Assembly (NCBI GenBank): GCA_020850615.1 | Contig: JADZEI010000038.1 | Coordinates: forward strand, 62,001 to 126,000 | DNA length: 64,000 nucleotides | Direction: 5' to 3' | Source: Dehalococcoidia bacterium | GTDB lineage: Bacteria > Chloroflexota > Dehalococcoidia > Tepidiformales > Tepidiformaceae | Shown here: positions 42,245-51,543 of the stretch, in pieces | Layout of the letters: every line of letters begins with the position of its first letter | Position numbering within the stretch: the first letter of the stretch is position 1 | Program-made: the position numbers and the translations under genes | Notes under the pieces: model-generated | Database searches by the model: none | What the model was told of the DNA's origin: nothing | Seen by the model: the letters and a program-made list of their open reading frames with translations, nothing else

Positions 42245-44536
42245 GTGACCGTTAACAAGGACACCTTCGCGCCGCGCCGTAAGACGAACTACGACCTGCA
42301 GCTTGCCGGCCGGAGCCCCGTGGAATGGCACGAAGCGGGCACCCTCCCGGACCGGCTCGTCCCGACGCACTGCTGCTTCTGCGGCGTGCAGTGCGGCATG
42401 TTCCTGAAGGTGAAGGACGACGAGGTCATCGGTGTCGAACCGCGCGAGTACCCGCACAACCGCGGCGCGCTCTGCCCGAAGGGCGTGGTGGCCTACCAGC
42501 AGCAGGCTCACCCGGAGCGGCTGCGCTACCCGATGATGCGGAAGAACGGGCGCGGCAACCCGCTCGAACGCGTGTCCTGGGACGAGGCGCTGGACTACGT
42601 GGCCGGCCGCTGGCGGGCCATCCAGGCCGAGCACGGCAAGGACGCCGTCGGCGTCTATAGCGGCTCTTCGATGACCAACGAGAAGTGTTACGTGGCCGGC
42701 AAGTTCGCCCGCGTGGGCCTGGGAACGCGCAACATCGACTACAACGGGCGGCTCTGCATGTCCTCCGCCGCGATGGCCTATTCGAAGGCGTTCGGGCTTG
42801 ACCGGGCGCCATTGCCGCTGACGGACATCCCGCTCGCCGACTGCATCTTCGTTGCCGGCGCGAACATCGCCGAGTGCTTCCCGGTCGCGATGCAGTGGAT
42901 CTGGGAAGCACGCGACCGCGGTGCGCGGCTCATCGTGATGGACCCGCGGGAAACGCCCATCGCCCGGACCGCCGACCTCTGGCTTCCCGTGCGCCCCGGC
43001 ACCGACATCGCGGTGTTGAACGGCATGCTGCGGCAGATCATCGCCGACGGGCTGGTCGACGAAGCGTACGTCGCCGCGCGGACGAACGGCTGGGACGAGG
43101 TCCGCGCCGCCGTCGCGGAGATGACACCCGAGCGGGCGGAACAGCTCTCCGGCGTCCCGGCCGAGCGCATCGTCGCCGCCGCGCGCCTGTACGGCCGGGC
43201 GGCGACGTCGCTGATCCTGCACGCGCGGGGCATCGAGCACTCCACGCACGGGGTGGACAACTGCCTGGCGTGCATCAACCTCGCGCTGGCGCGGGGCCAG
43301 GTGGGCAAACCCGGCGGCGGCACAGCCATGCTCACCGGCCAGGGCAACGGACAGGGTGGCCGCGAGCACGGCCAGAAAGCGAACCAGCTCCCGGGGTATC
43401 GCAAGATCGACAACCCCGAGGACCGCGCCTACATTGCCGGCATCTGGGGCATCCCCGAACCCGAACTCCCGCCCGAGGGCGCCGCCGCGACGGAGATGGT
43501 GCACCTGATGGCGGAGGGCACGATCCGGAGCTGCCTGGTGCTCTGTTCGAACCTGATGGTCTCGCTCCCGGACAACGGCGTCGTGCAACGCGCGCTCGAC
43601 AACCTCGACCCGCTCGTCGTCATCGACTTCTTCCTGTCGGAGACGGCGGCGCTGGCGGACGTGGTGCTGCCCGGCACCGTCTGGTGCGAAGACGAAGGGA
43701 CAACGACGAATCTCGAGGGCCGTGTGGTCAAGATCAACGCCGCGGGCCCGCCGCCGGGCGAGGCGCGCACCGACTGGCGGATCATGTCCGACCTCGCTGC
43801 GCGGATGGGCCGGGGGCAGTTCTTCCCCTACCGGACGGCCGCAGAAGTGGGCGAGGAGCTCCGGCTCGCGAGTCGCGGCGGCGCGGCAGACTACTACGGC
43901 ATCACCTGGGAGCGGCTCGACCGCGAGGGCGGTGTGTTCTGGCCCTGCCCCTCGGAGGACCACCCGGGCACGCCGCGGCTATTCGCCGAGCGGTTCGCCC
44001 ACCCGGACGGCCGGGCGAAGATGTTCCCGATCGCCTACCAGCCGCCCGCGGAGGAGCCGGACGAGCACTACCCCTTCCGCCTCACCACCGGGCGCGTGGT
44101 CTACCACTACCTCAGCGGTACGCAGACGCGCCGGATCGGGTTCCTGAACAGCCAGGCACCGGACCCGTGGGTCGAGTTGCACCCGCGGGCGGCCGCGCAG
44201 CTCGGCATCGCCGACGGCGAGCTGGTCCGCGTGACGACACCGCGCGCGTCGATGGAGCTCAAGGCGCTGGTCGTCCCGACGATCCGGCCGGACACGCTGT
44301 TCATCCCGTTCCACTACGGCGGGCGGGGCGCCGTGAACCAGCTCACCAACCCGGCGGTCGACCCGACCGTGAAGATCCCGGAGTACAAGGCGTGCGCCGC
44401 CCGGATCGAGCCGCTGGACGCGCCCGCGACCCAGGGGAACGGGCACGCGCGGCGGAACTTCACCGCTGGCACGAACCCGAAGATGTTCCCGTACGAAGTG
44501 GGCGAAACGCGCCCGGTCGAGCCGAAGGCGTACTAG
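42245..44536 (+). CDS. NasA/NapA-like molybdopterin oxidoreductase (candidate assimilatory nitrate reductase)
   Basis: The 763-residue product (GTG after AGGAGA) has the N-terminal [4Fe-4S] motif CCFCGVQCGMF with a distal Cys in ALCPKG (C77). The Mo-ligand segment is GRLCMSSA (C171), and it continues ADCIFVAGANIAECFPV, MLTGQGNGQGGREHG and C-terminal VWCEDEGTTTNLEGRV. The Cys ligand and motif order point to the Nap/Nas/Fdh branch, with nitrate reductase the best match. No Tat signal is present, so it is cytoplasmic. The HPP-family gene in the same operon supports nitrate/nitrite use. Formate dehydrogenase is the main alternative. Confidence 0.82.
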   Translation: MTVNKDTFAPRRKTNYDLQLAGRSPVEWHEAGTLPDRLVPTHCCFCGVQCGMFLKVKDDEVIGVEPREYPHNRGALCPKGVVAYQQQAHPERLRYPMMRKNGRGNPLERVSWDEALDYVAGRWRAIQAEHGKDAVGVYSGSSMTNEKCYVAGKFARVGLGTRNIDYNGRLCMSSAAMAYSKAFGLDRAPLPLTDIPLADCIFVAGANIAECFPVAMQWIWEARDRGARLIVMDPRETPIARTADLWLPVRPGTDIAVLNGMLRQIIADGLVDEAYVAARTNGWDEVRAAVAEMTPERAEQLSGVPAERIVAAARLYGRAATSLILHARGIEHSTHGVDNCLACINLALARGQVGKPGGGTAMLTGQGNGQGGREHGQKANQLPGYRKIDNPEDRAYIAGIWGIPEPELPPEGAAATEMVHLMAEGTIRSCLVLCSNLMVSLPDNGVVQRALDNLDPLVVIDFFLSETAALADVVLPGTVWCEDEGTTTNLEGRVVKINAAGPPPGEARTDWRIMSDLAARMGRGQFFPYRTAAEVGEELRLASRGGAADYYGITWERLDREGGVFWPCPSEDHPGTPRLFAERFAHPDGRAKMFPIAYQPPAEEPDEHYPFRLTTGRVVYHYLSGTQTRRIGFLNSQAPDPWVELHPRAAAQLGIADGELVRVTTPRASMELKALVVPTIRPDTLFIPFHYGGRGAVNQLTNPAVDPTVKIPEYKACAARIEPLDAPATQGNGHARRNFTAGTNPKMFPYEVGETRPVEPKAY

Positions 44537-44550
44537 GGACAGGGGGAAGG

Positions 44551-45162
44551 ATGGAGATCAAGACGCTTTTCGTGGACGCGACCCGCTGTATCGGCTGCCG
44601 CGCGTGCGAGGCGGGCTGCCGCGAATGCGACTCGCACAAAGGCGAGAGCATGGTCATGGTCGACTTCGTCGACCGCGGGTTCAGCGTCGCGACGCAGCCG
44701 ACGGTGTGCATGCACTGCGAGGACCCGGTCGCCCCCTGCGCCCAGGTCTGCCCTGCCCAGGCGATCCTGATCTCGCCTGAAGGCGTGGTCCAACAGGCCG
44801 ACCCCTCGCGCTGCATCGGCTGCCAGAACTGCGTGTTCGCGTGCCCCTTCGGCGTGCCGAAATTCGATGTCGAAGCGCGCCTGATGAAGAAGTGCAACCT
44901 CTGCTATGACCGGACGGTCCAGGGGCTGCAGCCGTGGTGCGCGCAGGCCTGCCCGACGGACGCGCTCTGGTACGGCACATTCGAGGAGTTCGCGGCGCGG
45001 CGGAACGGCTCACCGGTGAGCTGCACGGGCTTCGGCGAGATGGACGTCCACACCCGCGTCTACCAGGTGATGCCGGCGGGCACGGAGAAGCTGGACCTGG
45101 TCGCGCTCCTTTCCGAGGCGGCCGAGGGCCGGCCGGTGCGAGAGGAGGCGTGGGTCCTATGA
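44551..45162 (+). CDS. Four-cluster ferredoxin-like electron-transfer subunit
   Basis: The 203-residue product has four Cys groups of the DmsB/HycB type: CIGCRACEAGCRECD at residue 13, CMHCEDPVAPCAQVCP near 53, CIGCQNCVFACPFG near 88 and CNLCYDRTVQGLQPWCAQACP near 115. It has no signal peptide. GGGAAGG lies upstream and the stop overlaps the Rieske gene by 4 bp. It probably passes electrons to the catalytic subunit upstream. Confidence 0.9.
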   Translation: MEIKTLFVDATRCIGCRACEAGCRECDSHKGESMVMVDFVDRGFSVATQPTVCMHCEDPVAPCAQVCPAQAILISPEGVVQQADPSRCIGCQNCVFACPFGVPKFDVEARLMKKCNLCYDRTVQGLQPWCAQACPTDALWYGTFEEFAARRNGSPVSCTGFGEMDVHTRVYQVMPAGTEKLDLVALLSEAAEGRPVREEAWVL

Positions 45163-45680
45163 CCGAGGCACGCGAGCGGGCGGCTGCCCGCCCCCACGAC
45201 CGCGACGAGCGCTGGCGCAGCGACTTCCCGTATGACTGGGAGGCGGACGCGTCCGTTTCGCGGCGCGACCTGCTGCGGCTCGCGGTCATCACCTCCGGCG
45301 CGCTCTTCGCCGGGACGCTGCTGCTCTCGCTGCTCGGGCGGCGGGACGACCGCCGCCGCGGTTCGCCGCGGGCCATCCCGGGCGCCGCCGCGCTGCCCGC
45401 CGGCGAGGCGCTCTACTTCAAGTACCCGGGCGAGGACGACCAGGCGGTGCTGCTCAACATCGAAGGGACGGGGTTCGTCGCCTACAGCCAGAAGTGCACG
45501 CACCTGTCGTGCTCGGTGTACTACCGCGCCGAAAAGGGGGAGCTGATCTGCCCCTGCCACGACGGCAAGTTCGACCCGCGCACCGGCGAGCCCACCGCCG
45601 GCCCGCCGCAACGCCGCCTCCCGCGGATCACGCTGGAGCAGCGCGGCGGCGAGCTGTTCGCGATCGAGGAAGCGCCGTGA
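45159..45680 (+). CDS. Rieske [2Fe-2S] protein with N-terminal anchor
   Basis: The 173-residue product has SRRDLLRLAV at about residue 34 followed by one hydrophobic helix, a typical Tat-dependent Rieske anchor. The cluster-binding boxes are CTHLSC (near residue 112) and CPCHDGKFD (near 131). It differs from nitrite-reductase NirD by its anchor. It may form an electron-transfer unit with the cytochrome-b-like protein of the operon, in the manner of a Rieske/cytochrome b pair, which is inference. Confidence 0.9.
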   Translation: MTEARERAAARPHDRDERWRSDFPYDWEADASVSRRDLLRLAVITSGALFAGTLLLSLLGRRDDRRRGSPRAIPGAAALPAGEALYFKYPGEDDQAVLLNIEGTGFVAYSQKCTHLSCSVYYRAEKGELICPCHDGKFDPRTGEPTAGPPQRRLPRITLEQRGGELFAIEEAP

Positions 45681-45958
45681 GCGCCGGCCCATCGCCGGAC
45701 GGCCGGTACGTCCGCGTGCCAGCCGCGTCGCGGCGCGACCGCCCCGTACCGGGGCGGGAGGCGCTGCTCCTTGGCGCGCTGGCGTTCGGGCTGATGATGC
45801 TGGCGATCCAGCTCTGGCTGCTCACGGTCGCGCTGGAACTCTACCTCGCCGGCGATGGCGAGCGGGTGTGGGGCCTCGCGGTGGGCTCTGGCTGTGTCTT
45901 CGTCGGCGGGCTCATCGCCGTGTGGTTGCTGTCGCGCCGGCCGCGGATCGGCGCGTGA
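45677..45958 (+). CDS. Small membrane protein, function unknown
   Basis: The 93-residue product (GTG overlapping the Rieske stop as GTGA) has two membrane helices (about residues 27-52 and 64-86) after a basic N-terminus. The family is not recognised. Overlaps and order suggest an accessory subunit of the same membrane complex. Confidence 0.6.
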   Translation: MSAGPSPDGRYVRVPAASRRDRPVPGREALLLGALAFGLMMLAIQLWLLTVALELYLAGDGERVWGLAVGSGCVFVGGLIAVWLLSRRPRIGA

Positions 45959-45959
45959 C

Positions 45960-46583
45960 GTGGCCGGCATCGATGAGCAGCGGCCGGCGGCGCGTCCGCT
46001 CCAGACCGGCGACATCGTCCGTGGCTTCCTGGCGCGGTTCCGGCTCGCCCGGCTGCAGGAGCGGCTGCCCGACCGGCCGGTCGTGGCCGCGTTCGCGCTC
46101 ATCAACGGGTTCCTGAGCATCGCCATCATGGCAGTCGCTGCGCTGGCGACGGGCCAGCCGTTCGTGTTCCCCTCGCTGGGTCCGACGGCGTTCCTCTTCT
46201 TCTATACACCCATGGCGCCGGCGGCCTCGCCCCGGAACGCGTTCATCGGCCATCTCATCGGCGCGGCGGCCGGCTTCGGCTGCCTGCTCGCCTTCGGCCT
46301 GCAGGACGAAGGTCCCGCCACGGCGGTGGGCGTGGGCTGGGAGCGTGTGATCGCCGCGGCGCTCTCGCTCGGGCTTACGAGCGGGGTGATGATCCTGGTG
46401 AACGCACCCCACCCGCCCGCGGGGGCGACCACGCTCATCATCTCCCTCGGCGTGCTCACCGAGTTCGAAGAAGTGGCCGTGCTCATGGTCGCGGTGGTGC
46501 TGCTGACGATGCAGGCGTTCGCCATCAACCGGCTCGCCGGCCTCCCCTACCCGGTCTGGTCGAAGCCGGCGCCGAAGCCATAA
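45960..46583 (+). CDS. HPP-family membrane protein, candidate nitrite transporter
   Basis: The 207-residue product (GTG start) has about five membrane helices and the family signature NAPHPPAGATTL near residue 145, plus FVFPSLGPTAFLF near 75. HPP proteins of cyanobacteria and chloroplasts have been linked to nitrite transport, which fits the adjacent nitrate-reductase-like genes. It ends the operon 9 bp before a convergent gene. The transport role here is inference. Confidence 0.78.
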   Translation: MAGIDEQRPAARPLQTGDIVRGFLARFRLARLQERLPDRPVVAAFALINGFLSIAIMAVAALATGQPFVFPSLGPTAFLFFYTPMAPAASPRNAFIGHLIGAAAGFGCLLAFGLQDEGPATAVGVGWERVIAAALSLGLTSGVMILVNAPHPPAGATTLIISLGVLTEFEEVAVLMVAVVLLTMQAFAINRLAGLPYPVWSKPAPKP

Positions 46584-46592
46584 CGCCGTAGC

Positions 46593-47441
46593 TCAGGCAG
46601 GGACGGCGACCCGCGCGGGCGCGACCGCGAGGCCGGGGACGTCGACTCGGGTGCGGAAGATGGAGCCGATGTCCTCGGCGGAGTCGCCGGAGCCGGTCAC
46701 GATGTAGAGGTCCTGGAGGTCGGGGCCGCCGAAGCAGACGCTGGTGACCATGGGGAGCGGCACCGGTACGCGCATCCGTTCGCGGCCGTCGGGTTCGAAC
46801 ACGGCGACGCAGCCGGAATGCGCCAGCGCCACCCAGACGGAGCCATCGGCGGCGACGGCGAGGCCGTCGGGCGTCAGGCCGGGCTCGCCGGCGAAGCGCT
46901 GCCAGGGGCCGGGCGTGCCATCGTCGGCCATGTCGTAGACGCGGACGATTCCGGCGCGCGCGTCCGAGTGGTAGAGCCGCTTGCCGTCGGGGGAGAACCC
47001 CAGCCCGTTCGTGAGCAGGATGCCGTCGGAGACGGTGCGCATGGTGCCGTCGAGCTCGATGACGTGGAGCCAGCCGGGCTTCGGTTCCTGGCCGCCGAAC
47101 ACGGCGAAGGCCACTGAGCCGACGTAGACGCGCCCGGCCGCGTCGGTCGTGAGGTCGTTGAAGCCGGCGGCACCGGGGACCGCATCGAGCGAGAGGAGCG
47201 TCCGCGTCGGCGTGCCATCGAACGGCATGAACGAGATGTCGCGGCCGCCGATGACGAGCCCGCCGGCCGCGTGGGGGGCCATACCGCCGACGCCCTTCCG
47301 CTTCGGCAGGAGGGTCGTGACCGTCCCGTCCGGGGCGAGGCAGTGCACGCCGCCGCGATGGACGTCGCTGAAAATGAGCCCACGGCCGGGATCCCAGACG
47401 GGACCTTCGACAAGGGCAAAACCGGTCGCCAGTCGTTCCAC
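46593..47441 (-). CDS. SMP-30/gluconolactonase/LRE-family protein
   Basis: The 282-residue product is a six-bladed beta-propeller lactonase. It has LVEGPVWDP with the metal-ligand Glu near residue 12, GFNDLTTDAAGRVYVGS near 92 (Asn and Asp), LTNGLGFSPDGKRLYHSDA near 143 and TPDGLAVAADGSVWVA. It probably hydrolyses a sugar or similar lactone. The GTG start has AGGGAGG upstream. Confidence 0.88.
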   Translation of the reverse strand: MERLATGFALVEGPVWDPGRGLIFSDVHRGGVHCLAPDGTVTTLLPKRKGVGGMAPHAAGGLVIGGRDISFMPFDGTPTRTLLSLDAVPGAAGFNDLTTDAAGRVYVGSVAFAVFGGQEPKPGWLHVIELDGTMRTVSDGILLTNGLGFSPDGKRLYHSDARAGIVRVYDMADDGTPGPWQRFAGEPGLTPDGLAVAADGSVWVALAHSGCVAVFEPDGRERMRVPVPLPMVTSVCFGGPDLQDLYIVTGSGDSAEDIGSIFRTRVDVPGLAVAPARVAVPA

Positions 47442-47557
47442 GTCGCCTCCCTGTGCGGCGGTGGCCGCTGGGCGGAGTCTACGCCGCCCGGGAAGGCGGC
47501 GGCACCCGGCAGGGACGGCCGCGCAGGGAGACCGCGGCGATCGTGGTGGGGCTGCCC

Positions 47558-48100
47558 TCAGAACGCGACGCGTGGCGCGGGCACGGGGCCGTGCTGGTTG
47601 TCGTGCTTGTTGCCGCCGGCGACCAGCAGGTAGATGAAGATGATGAAGCCGACGATCGGGATGAGCTGGAGCAGCACGAGCCAGCCGCTCTGCCCGACGT
47701 CGTGGAAGCGCTTCACGCTCGTCGCGATGGAGGGCCAGATGAGGCCAAGGATACAGATGAGCTGGGCAGGGCCGGCCTCATTGACTTCGGTCGCCCCGAA
47801 AAGGAAGACATCGAGAATGCCTGCGACAATGCCGGCGGCGATGCCGATGCCCCACATGGCTGCGTAGGTGCGGCGGTTCACACGCCCGCTGGGCGAAAAG
47901 AAGCGGTCGAGGGAGATGCCGGTTTCGGCAGGCGGGCTGGCGGTGCCGGTGCTGTAGTCGCTGCGCCCGGTGCCGGCCGGGATGGGCGCGCTCACGGGCC
48001 CCCCGACCCACTCGGTGCCATTCCAGTAGCGGGTAGTGCCGTCGGGGTCGCCTTCGGCGTGGTACCAGCTGGGCGGAGGCTGCTGCTGGGGTTCGGTCAT
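47558..48100 (-). CDS. DUF805 membrane protein with DUF2510-type N-terminus
   Basis: The 180-residue product starts with PSWYHAEGDPDGTTRYWNG, the short W-x(n)-RYWDG-like DUF2510 motif, then a linker. Four membrane helices of the DUF805 type follow, with FSPSGRVNRRTYAAM and SVKRFHDVGQSGWLVLLQLIP. The family is widespread and of unknown function. GAGGAG precedes the ATG. Confidence 0.85.
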   Translation of the reverse strand: MTEPQQQPPPSWYHAEGDPDGTTRYWNGTEWVGGPVSAPIPAGTGRSDYSTGTASPPAETGISLDRFFSPSGRVNRRTYAAMWGIGIAAGIVAGILDVFLFGATEVNEAGPAQLICILGLIWPSIATSVKRFHDVGQSGWLVLLQLIPIVGFIIFIYLLVAGGNKHDNQHGPVPAPRVAF

Positions 48101-48230
48101 GCTGTCCACTCCTCGGTAGAGGCCGGCGTGGGGCCGAGGCTCGCACGCGGATATACCACGAATGGCGCGGTCGCGCGCGGCGCAGCACGCGCGTCGTCGC
48201 GTGCGCGGAGTGATCCGGGACCGCAAGGGC

Positions 48231-48280
48231 GCCGTGATTCGCGCCCCTGCGCCGTGATTCGCGCCCCTGCGCCGTGATGC
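48231..48280. repeat. 20-bp tandem repeat, 2.5 copies
   Basis: GCCGTGATTCGCGCCCCTGC occurs at 48231-48250 and 48251-48270, with a partial third copy to about 48279. It lies in the 222-bp gap between two divergent genes and may affect their promoters. Confidence 0.7.
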
Positions 48281-48322
48281 CGGGAACCTCCCAGGCGCGC
48301 AAGCGTGGAAGGGACACCACTC

Positions 48323-48943
48323 ATGGAGCAACGCGTGAAACCTCGAACCGTGCTCACGGCCGGCGGCGTGCTGGCCTCGCTGATCCTGCTCGTCTTCGGC
48401 GCCGCCTCGATCGTGATCGGGCTCCGCGGGATCCAGGATGTCCGCGATACGCTCGCGGAAGAGAACATCATCGGGCCGGAAGACTCGCGGATCCCCGGCC
48501 AGCTGGTCGACACGGGCAGCGAAGCGCGCGCCCAGGCTGACGTCATCCGCGAGCACCAGCTCACTTCAAGCGGCGGGCTGACCTACTCCGAGATGGGGCG
48601 GTATGCCACGCCGAACGGGGACGCAGCCGGTACCAACAACGCGGAAGAGGCAGCGAAGGATGCTTCCGGCCGTCCCATTGCGAACGCGGCACGGAACCAG
48701 TGGGTGACCGCGACCGCACTCTCGACATCGCTCAACACGGCGTACTTCGCCGAGCAGGTGGGCATCTTCGCCGTCGTTATGGGCGTGGCGCTCATGCTGA
48801 CCGGTCTCGGTTTCGGCATCCTCACCTGGGGCACGCTGCGCCACGCACAGTGGGCGGAGAAGTGGGCCTGGGCAGAGCGCGAGCACACCGCCCCGGCATC
48901 GGCTTCGCGCCAACCGGGCCTCGCATCGAGCCGCGACGCGTAA
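48323..48943 (+). CDS. Two-helix membrane protein of unknown function
   Basis: The 206-residue product has TM1 near residues 10-35, an extracytoplasmic segment of about 100 residues with SRIPGQLVDTGSEARAQAD and TSSGGLTYSEMGRYAT, and TM2 near 142-168. Similar proteins occur in Actinobacteria-like genomes, but I know no function. The ATG at 48323 has GGAAGGGA 8 nt upstream. A GTG at 48305 is an alternative. Confidence 0.65.
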   Translation: MEQRVKPRTVLTAGGVLASLILLVFGAASIVIGLRGIQDVRDTLAEENIIGPEDSRIPGQLVDTGSEARAQADVIREHQLTSSGGLTYSEMGRYATPNGDAAGTNNAEEAAKDASGRPIANAARNQWVTATALSTSLNTAYFAEQVGIFAVVMGVALMLTGLGFGILTWGTLRHAQWAEKWAWAEREHTAPASASRQPGLASSRDA

Positions 48944-49084
48944 TCCGAAGGCGGCCCGTACGTCCCGGGCAGCTCGGGCTGCTCGGGACTCGCGCTGCGC
49001 CGGCCACGGCGCCATGACGGTCCGCGAGCGGCCTCCGGACGCACGAGTCGCCGCGTGATCAGGCCCACCCGCCGGGCGTCTATG

Positions 49085-49876
49085 TCACGGCGCGAGGCAG
49101 GGGAGCGCGGCGAACGCGTAGCCACGGGCCGCGAATTCGGGCAGGAGGATCTCCAGCGCGGCGAGCGTCTGCGACCGGTCGCCGCCGCCATCGTGGAAGA
49201 GCACGACCGCGCCCGGGTAGGCGTAGCTCCGGACGTTCGCGACGATGGCGGAGACGCCCGGCCGGGCCCAGTCGCGCGGGTCGACGTTCCAGAGCCACAT
49301 CGCCAGGCCGCGAGAGGCGATGACGTCGCGGACCGTGCTGTTCACGGAGCCGTACGGCGGGCGGGCGCAGGTGCTGGTCCGGCCGGTCGCGCGGGCGAGG
49401 GCGGCCTCAGCGCGCGCCAGCTCGCTGTTCACACCGGCCCGCGTGAGCCGTGTCAGGTCGGTGTGCGTGTAGCTGTGCAGCCCGATGGAGTGCCCGCGGG
49501 CGAGGGTTTCGGCCACGACCGACGGGTAGGCGTCGATGTTGGATCCGATGAGGAAGAAGGTCGCCCGCGCGTTGTACCGGCCGAGCACCTCGAGGATCCG
49601 GGGCGTCCAGGTCGGATTCGGTCCGTCGTCGAAGGTGAGATAGAGGACCGGCCCGACGGGCGGTGTCGGCGTCGGCGTGGGGGTCGGTGTCGGTGTCGGC
49701 GTGACGGGCGGGTACGTCCCATCGGCGGCGACCATCGGCGCGGCCAGGCGCCCGGGCGTCTCGCCGGCGGCCGGCGTCGACGAAGGCAGGTCCGCCCAGG
49801 CCGTCCCCGCAAGGAGCAGGGAAAGGCCGATGATCGAGACAAGCGTTGGGGCGATCAGCAAACGGAATTTCCGCAT
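49085..49876 (-). CDS. Secreted polysaccharide deacetylase (NodB/CE4)
   Basis: The 263-residue product has a signal peptide ending near AWA, a Thr-Pro repeat linker (about residues 58-73) and a NodB domain. The metal and catalytic motifs are TFDDGPN (motif 1), HSYTHTDL (motif 2) and RPPYGS (motif 3), with DPRDWARPG and VLFHDGGG completing the set. It should deacetylate a cell-wall or capsular glycan outside the membrane. The Pro-Thr linker would span the wall. Confidence 0.9.
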   Translation of the reverse strand: MRKFRLLIAPTLVSIIGLSLLLAGTAWADLPSSTPAAGETPGRLAAPMVAADGTYPPVTPTPTPTPTPTPTPPVGPVLYLTFDDGPNPTWTPRILEVLGRYNARATFFLIGSNIDAYPSVVAETLARGHSIGLHSYTHTDLTRLTRAGVNSELARAEAALARATGRTSTCARPPYGSVNSTVRDVIASRGLAMWLWNVDPRDWARPGVSAIVANVRSYAYPGAVVLFHDGGGDRSQTLAALEILLPEFAARGYAFAALPCLAP

Positions 49877-50101
49877 GGTGCGCGGTAGAGTGTCCGCCTC
49901 CCGGGCGGCGGGGACAATCGCCAACCGGTCCGAATGCCGCCTATCGGCGGCGCATGGTTGGGCGGCGTGTGCTACGCTCGGTGCAGTGCGCACGTATGCC
50001 GTGCCGCCGGTGATCCCTCAGGCTTCGTTGGATGTGCGATTGATTGAGGTGTCCCAACCCACCCTCATACCGCTCAGCCATACATAACGGAGACAACCCA
50101 C

Positions 50102-51490
50102 CTGCTTACCCTGACCCGCAAGCCTTCCGGCACCCCTGCCGGCGAGACCGACGCCCCGCGCGGCGCGTCCTTCGCCAGCCTCGGCGTGGCCGCCGACCTC
50201 GTGGCCGCCCTCGCCCGGCGCGGCATCACCGAGCCCTTCCCCGTCCAGGCTGCCACCCTGCCCGATGCCATCGCCGGCCGCGACGTGTGCGGCAAGGCGC
50301 GCACCGGCTCCGGCAAGACGCTCGCCTTCGGGCTGCCGCTCCTGATGCGCGCCCGCCGCAGCGAGCCGAAGCGCCCGTGCGCCCTCGTGCTCGTCCCGAC
50401 GCGTGAGCTCGCCTCCCAGATCGTGGACAACCTTGCCCCGCTCGCGGAGAGCCGCCGGCTGCGGATCGCGCCGGTCGTTGGGGGCGTTTCGCTCTTCAGC
50501 CAGCGCCAGCGGCTCCGCGTCGGCGTCGATATCGTCGTCGCCACGCCGGGGCGCCTTCACGACCTGCTCGAACGCGGGGACGCCAGCGTCGATGACGTGC
50601 GCATGGTCGTCCTGGACGAAGCGGACCAGATGGCCGATTTTGGCTTCCTGCCCCAGGTCCGCCGCATCCTCGACCGCATCCCCGTCCGCCCGCAGACGCT
50701 GCTCTTCTCGGCGACGCTCGACGGCGAGGTCGATGCGCTCGTCAAGCGCTACCAGCGCGAGCCGGTCTTCCACGAAGTCGTCCCCGAAGAGGACGCCGGC
50801 GAGACGATGCTCCATCGCTTCCTCGGCGTGTCGGACGAGGAGAAGGTGCGCGTGACCGCCGCCATCGCGGCCGGCCCGGAGCGCACGCTGCTCTTCGTTC
50901 GGACGCAGCGCAGCGCCGACCGCCTGGCCCGCCAGCTCGAGCGCGAAGGCATCGAAGCCGGTGTGCTGCACGGCGGCCTGAGCCAGCCCCGCCGCGAGCG
51001 CGCGCTCAAGGCGTTCGCCGATGGCACGGCGCCGGTGCTGGTCGCCACGAACATCGCCGCCCGCGGCATCCACGTCGATGGCGTCGACATCGTGGTCCAC
51101 CACGACCCGCCGGAGGACGTGAAGACGTACCTCCACCGGTCCGGCCGTACCGCTCGCGCGGGCGCCTCGGGCATGGTCGTCACCCTCGTCTCGCCCGAAC
51201 AGGTGGGCGACGTGAACCTGCTCCGCCGTCAGGCGGGCGTGCGCGAAGCGATCGTGCCCGTCGACGCCGGTGACCCGCGGCTCGCGGACCTCGCCGCCTG
51301 GACGCCGCCGCTCGAAGAGCACCGCCCGCAGCCCGCGAAGACGGCGCGGCCAGCGGGGGCCCGGGCAGCTGCCCGGCGCCCGCGCCCGGAACGCGCACCC
51401 GCATCGATCGCCAACCGCGGCGGCGAAGGCCAGCGTGGAGGTGCCCGGCGCGGGCAGCGGAGCGGCGCGGGGCGCAGCCGGCCCCGCTGA
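50102..51490 (+). CDS. DEAD-box RNA helicase, apparent CTG start
   Basis: The product of about 462 residues has the complete DEAD-box set: Q motif (SFASLGV...PFPVQ), motif I ARTGSGKT, PTREL, DEAD, SAT, and motif VI HRSGRTARAG, then a basic Arg/Gly-rich tail that probably binds RNA. The Q-motif Phe lies upstream of the first in-frame GTG (50186). No ATG, GTG or TTG precedes it in frame after the last possible leader, but CTG at 50102 sits 9 nt after CGGAG. I therefore place the start there; the GTG is the fallback and would remove the Phe. Confidence 0.85.
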   Translation: MLTLTRKPSGTPAGETDAPRGASFASLGVAADLVAALARRGITEPFPVQAATLPDAIAGRDVCGKARTGSGKTLAFGLPLLMRARRSEPKRPCALVLVPTRELASQIVDNLAPLAESRRLRIAPVVGGVSLFSQRQRLRVGVDIVVATPGRLHDLLERGDASVDDVRMVVLDEADQMADFGFLPQVRRILDRIPVRPQTLLFSATLDGEVDALVKRYQREPVFHEVVPEEDAGETMLHRFLGVSDEEKVRVTAAIAAGPERTLLFVRTQRSADRLARQLEREGIEAGVLHGGLSQPRRERALKAFADGTAPVLVATNIAARGIHVDGVDIVVHHDPPEDVKTYLHRSGRTARAGASGMVVTLVSPEQVGDVNLLRRQAGVREAIVPVDAGDPRLADLAAWTPPLEEHRPQPAKTARPAGARAAARRPRPERAPASIANRGGEGQRGGARRGQRSGAGRSRPR

Positions 51491-51543
51491 CGCGACTGCC
51501 GGCTCACAGCGTTCATCCGTTCTTTGCGGGCGGGTGCTAGGCT

